Positions 63,484-64,000 of a DNA stretch of 64,000 nucleotides are shown in pieces. The position numbers and the translations under genes were made by a program. Numbering within the stretch: the first letter of the stretch is position 1; every line of letters starts with the position of its first letter. Below the pieces are notes generated by a model. The model was not told where the DNA came from, searched no databases, and was given only the letters and a program-made list of their open reading frames with translations. The stretch comes from Hyphomonadaceae bacterium (lineage in GTDB: Bacteria; Pseudomonadota; Alphaproteobacteria; Caulobacterales; Hyphomonadaceae): positions 1 to 64,000 of the forward strand of contig JANSYM010000013.1 in NCBI GenBank assembly GCA_024742355.1. The letters run 5' to 3'.

Positions 63484-64000
63484 CTAAAGAGTTAGCCCTC
63501 CATCGACGAAAATCGTTTGTCCGCACACATAAGACGCAAGTGGCGAGGCGAGGAACAGAACGCCGCCGGCGATTTCTTCAGGCTCTCCGGTTCGGCGCAA
63601 AGGAATGGCGCGGAGGGCCCCTTTCAGACGGTCCGGGTGCTCGGTCGTCACCTTGGTGAGTTTGGTATCGACCAGGCCCGGCGCAACGCCGTTCACGCGA
63701 ATCCCATCGCGGGCATAAGCTTGTCCCAGCGTCTTTGTCAGGCTGATCGCGCCCGCTTTCGACGCGGCATAGGCCGGGTTGCCGATATTGGCCTGCGTGC
63801 CGGATACGGAACTGATAATGATGATCGAGCCCTGGGTGGTACTGAGCGCCTCGCGAAACTTCTCGGCGCAGTGTATCAGGCTGTCCAGATTGACCGCCAT
63901 GACTCGGTCCCAGCCTTCGCGCTGAAACTCGGCCTTCTTGTAGGCGACAATGCCTTGCGACAGGACGAGGACATCGAGCCCGTCAAACGGCATTGCCGCC
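63484..64000 (-). CDS. Short-chain dehydrogenase/reductase (N-terminus beyond window)
   Basis: The C-terminal ~171 residues of a classical SDR. The active-site triad is visible: IIIISSVSGTQANIGNPAYAASKAGAISL (in two parts; Ser, Tyr and YxxxK). LVLSQG stands where NNAG normally is. RVNGVAPGLVDTKLT and the C-terminal GEPEEIAGGVLFLASPLASYVCGQTIFVDGG are typical of FabG-like oxidoreductases. The glycine-rich NAD(P) motif lies beyond position 64000, so the ATG at 63993 is not the true start. Substrate unknown. Confidence 0.9.
   Translation of the reverse strand, partial: AAMPFDGLDVLVLSQGIVAYKKAEFQREGWDRVMAVNLDSLIHCAEKFREALSTTQGSIIIISSVSGTQANIGNPAYAASKAGAISLTKTLGQAYARDGIRVNGVAPGLVDTKLTKVTTEHPDRLKGALRAIPLRRTGEPEEIAGGVLFLASPLASYVCGQTIFVDGGLTL

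Noticed and set aside
1-64000. CRISPR arrays, prophage or restriction-modification genes
   Set aside because: No regularly spaced repeats, integrase, capsid, terminase or methylase genes were seen on either strand.

Overview
This 64 kb window is a chromosomal segment of an alphaproteobacterium, most likely a marine member of the Hyphomonadales/Caulobacterales (Hyphomonas, Henriciella or Maricaulis-like). The placement is an inference. It rests on a tol-pal-ybgF-tilS block, Ccr and MeaA of the ethylmalonyl-CoA pathway, an HslV with an N-terminal propeptide, an L21 protein with a lysine/alanine linker plus helix-hairpin-helix tail, and evenly high GC. Gene density is high, and many neighbours overlap by 1, 4, 8 or 11 bases. 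No prophage, CRISPR array or rRNA operon was seen. The only mobile element is the left tip of an IS110-type insertion sequence cut by the window start.

Layout. 1-300: IS110 transposase start with a strong inverted repeat. 309-5227 (minus): aroK-aroB-CNNM transporter-Tag-like glycosylase-trmD-rplS, closed by a clear terminator. 5321-7804 (plus): a 44-residue membrane protein, a long exported protein and a cupin lipoprotein. 7811-11059: hisB, hisH and hisA (minus), interrupted by a plus-strand MDR oxidoreductase. 11174-16205 (plus): an EAL phosphodiesterase, then hslV, a membrane protein and hslU. 16195-21365: alkaline phosphatase, DMT transporter, GluQ-RS, an unknown membrane-anchored protein and MsrA. 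21474: tRNA-Ser(GGA), followed by a secreted phospholipase A2-like lipoprotein.

22615-29234 (minus) is a six-gene operon built around a flotillin (YqiK-like) and a YqiJ-like OB-fold membrane protein. It also encodes a TelA-like helical protein, a single-pass membrane protein, a long coiled-coil protein with an Arg/Gly tail and a small charged helical protein. Divergent from it lies a diverged EF-Tu gene (29809) whose leader carries a 27-codon ORF and mutually exclusive terminator/antiterminator pairings. A GtrX-GtrB-GtrA glycosylation module follows (31141-33966).

34009-41730: a GST-like gene, then tolQ-tolR-tolA-tolB-pal-cpoB-tilS. 41727-47067: ccr, a class IV aminotransferase, SemiSWEET and meaA. 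47793-50618: gpmA-purU-deaminase, then PTS EIIA and HPr. 50622-54290 (minus): DASS transporter, proB, obgE. 54435-56227: a TPR protein and a lipoprotein cytochrome c. 56224-58422 (minus): two sister GNAT genes, rpmA and rplU. 58591: tRNA-Ser(CGA). 58685-63002 (minus): a TPR protein and an unusual single polypeptide joining a transglutaminase-like domain, about seven membrane helices and a RimK-type ATP-grasp ligase. A partial SDR gene runs off the right edge.

The best candidates for under-described biology are the flotillin-TelA-like operon, the transglutaminase-7TM-ATP-grasp fusion with its TPR partner, and the attenuator-like leader of the diverged EF-Tu.
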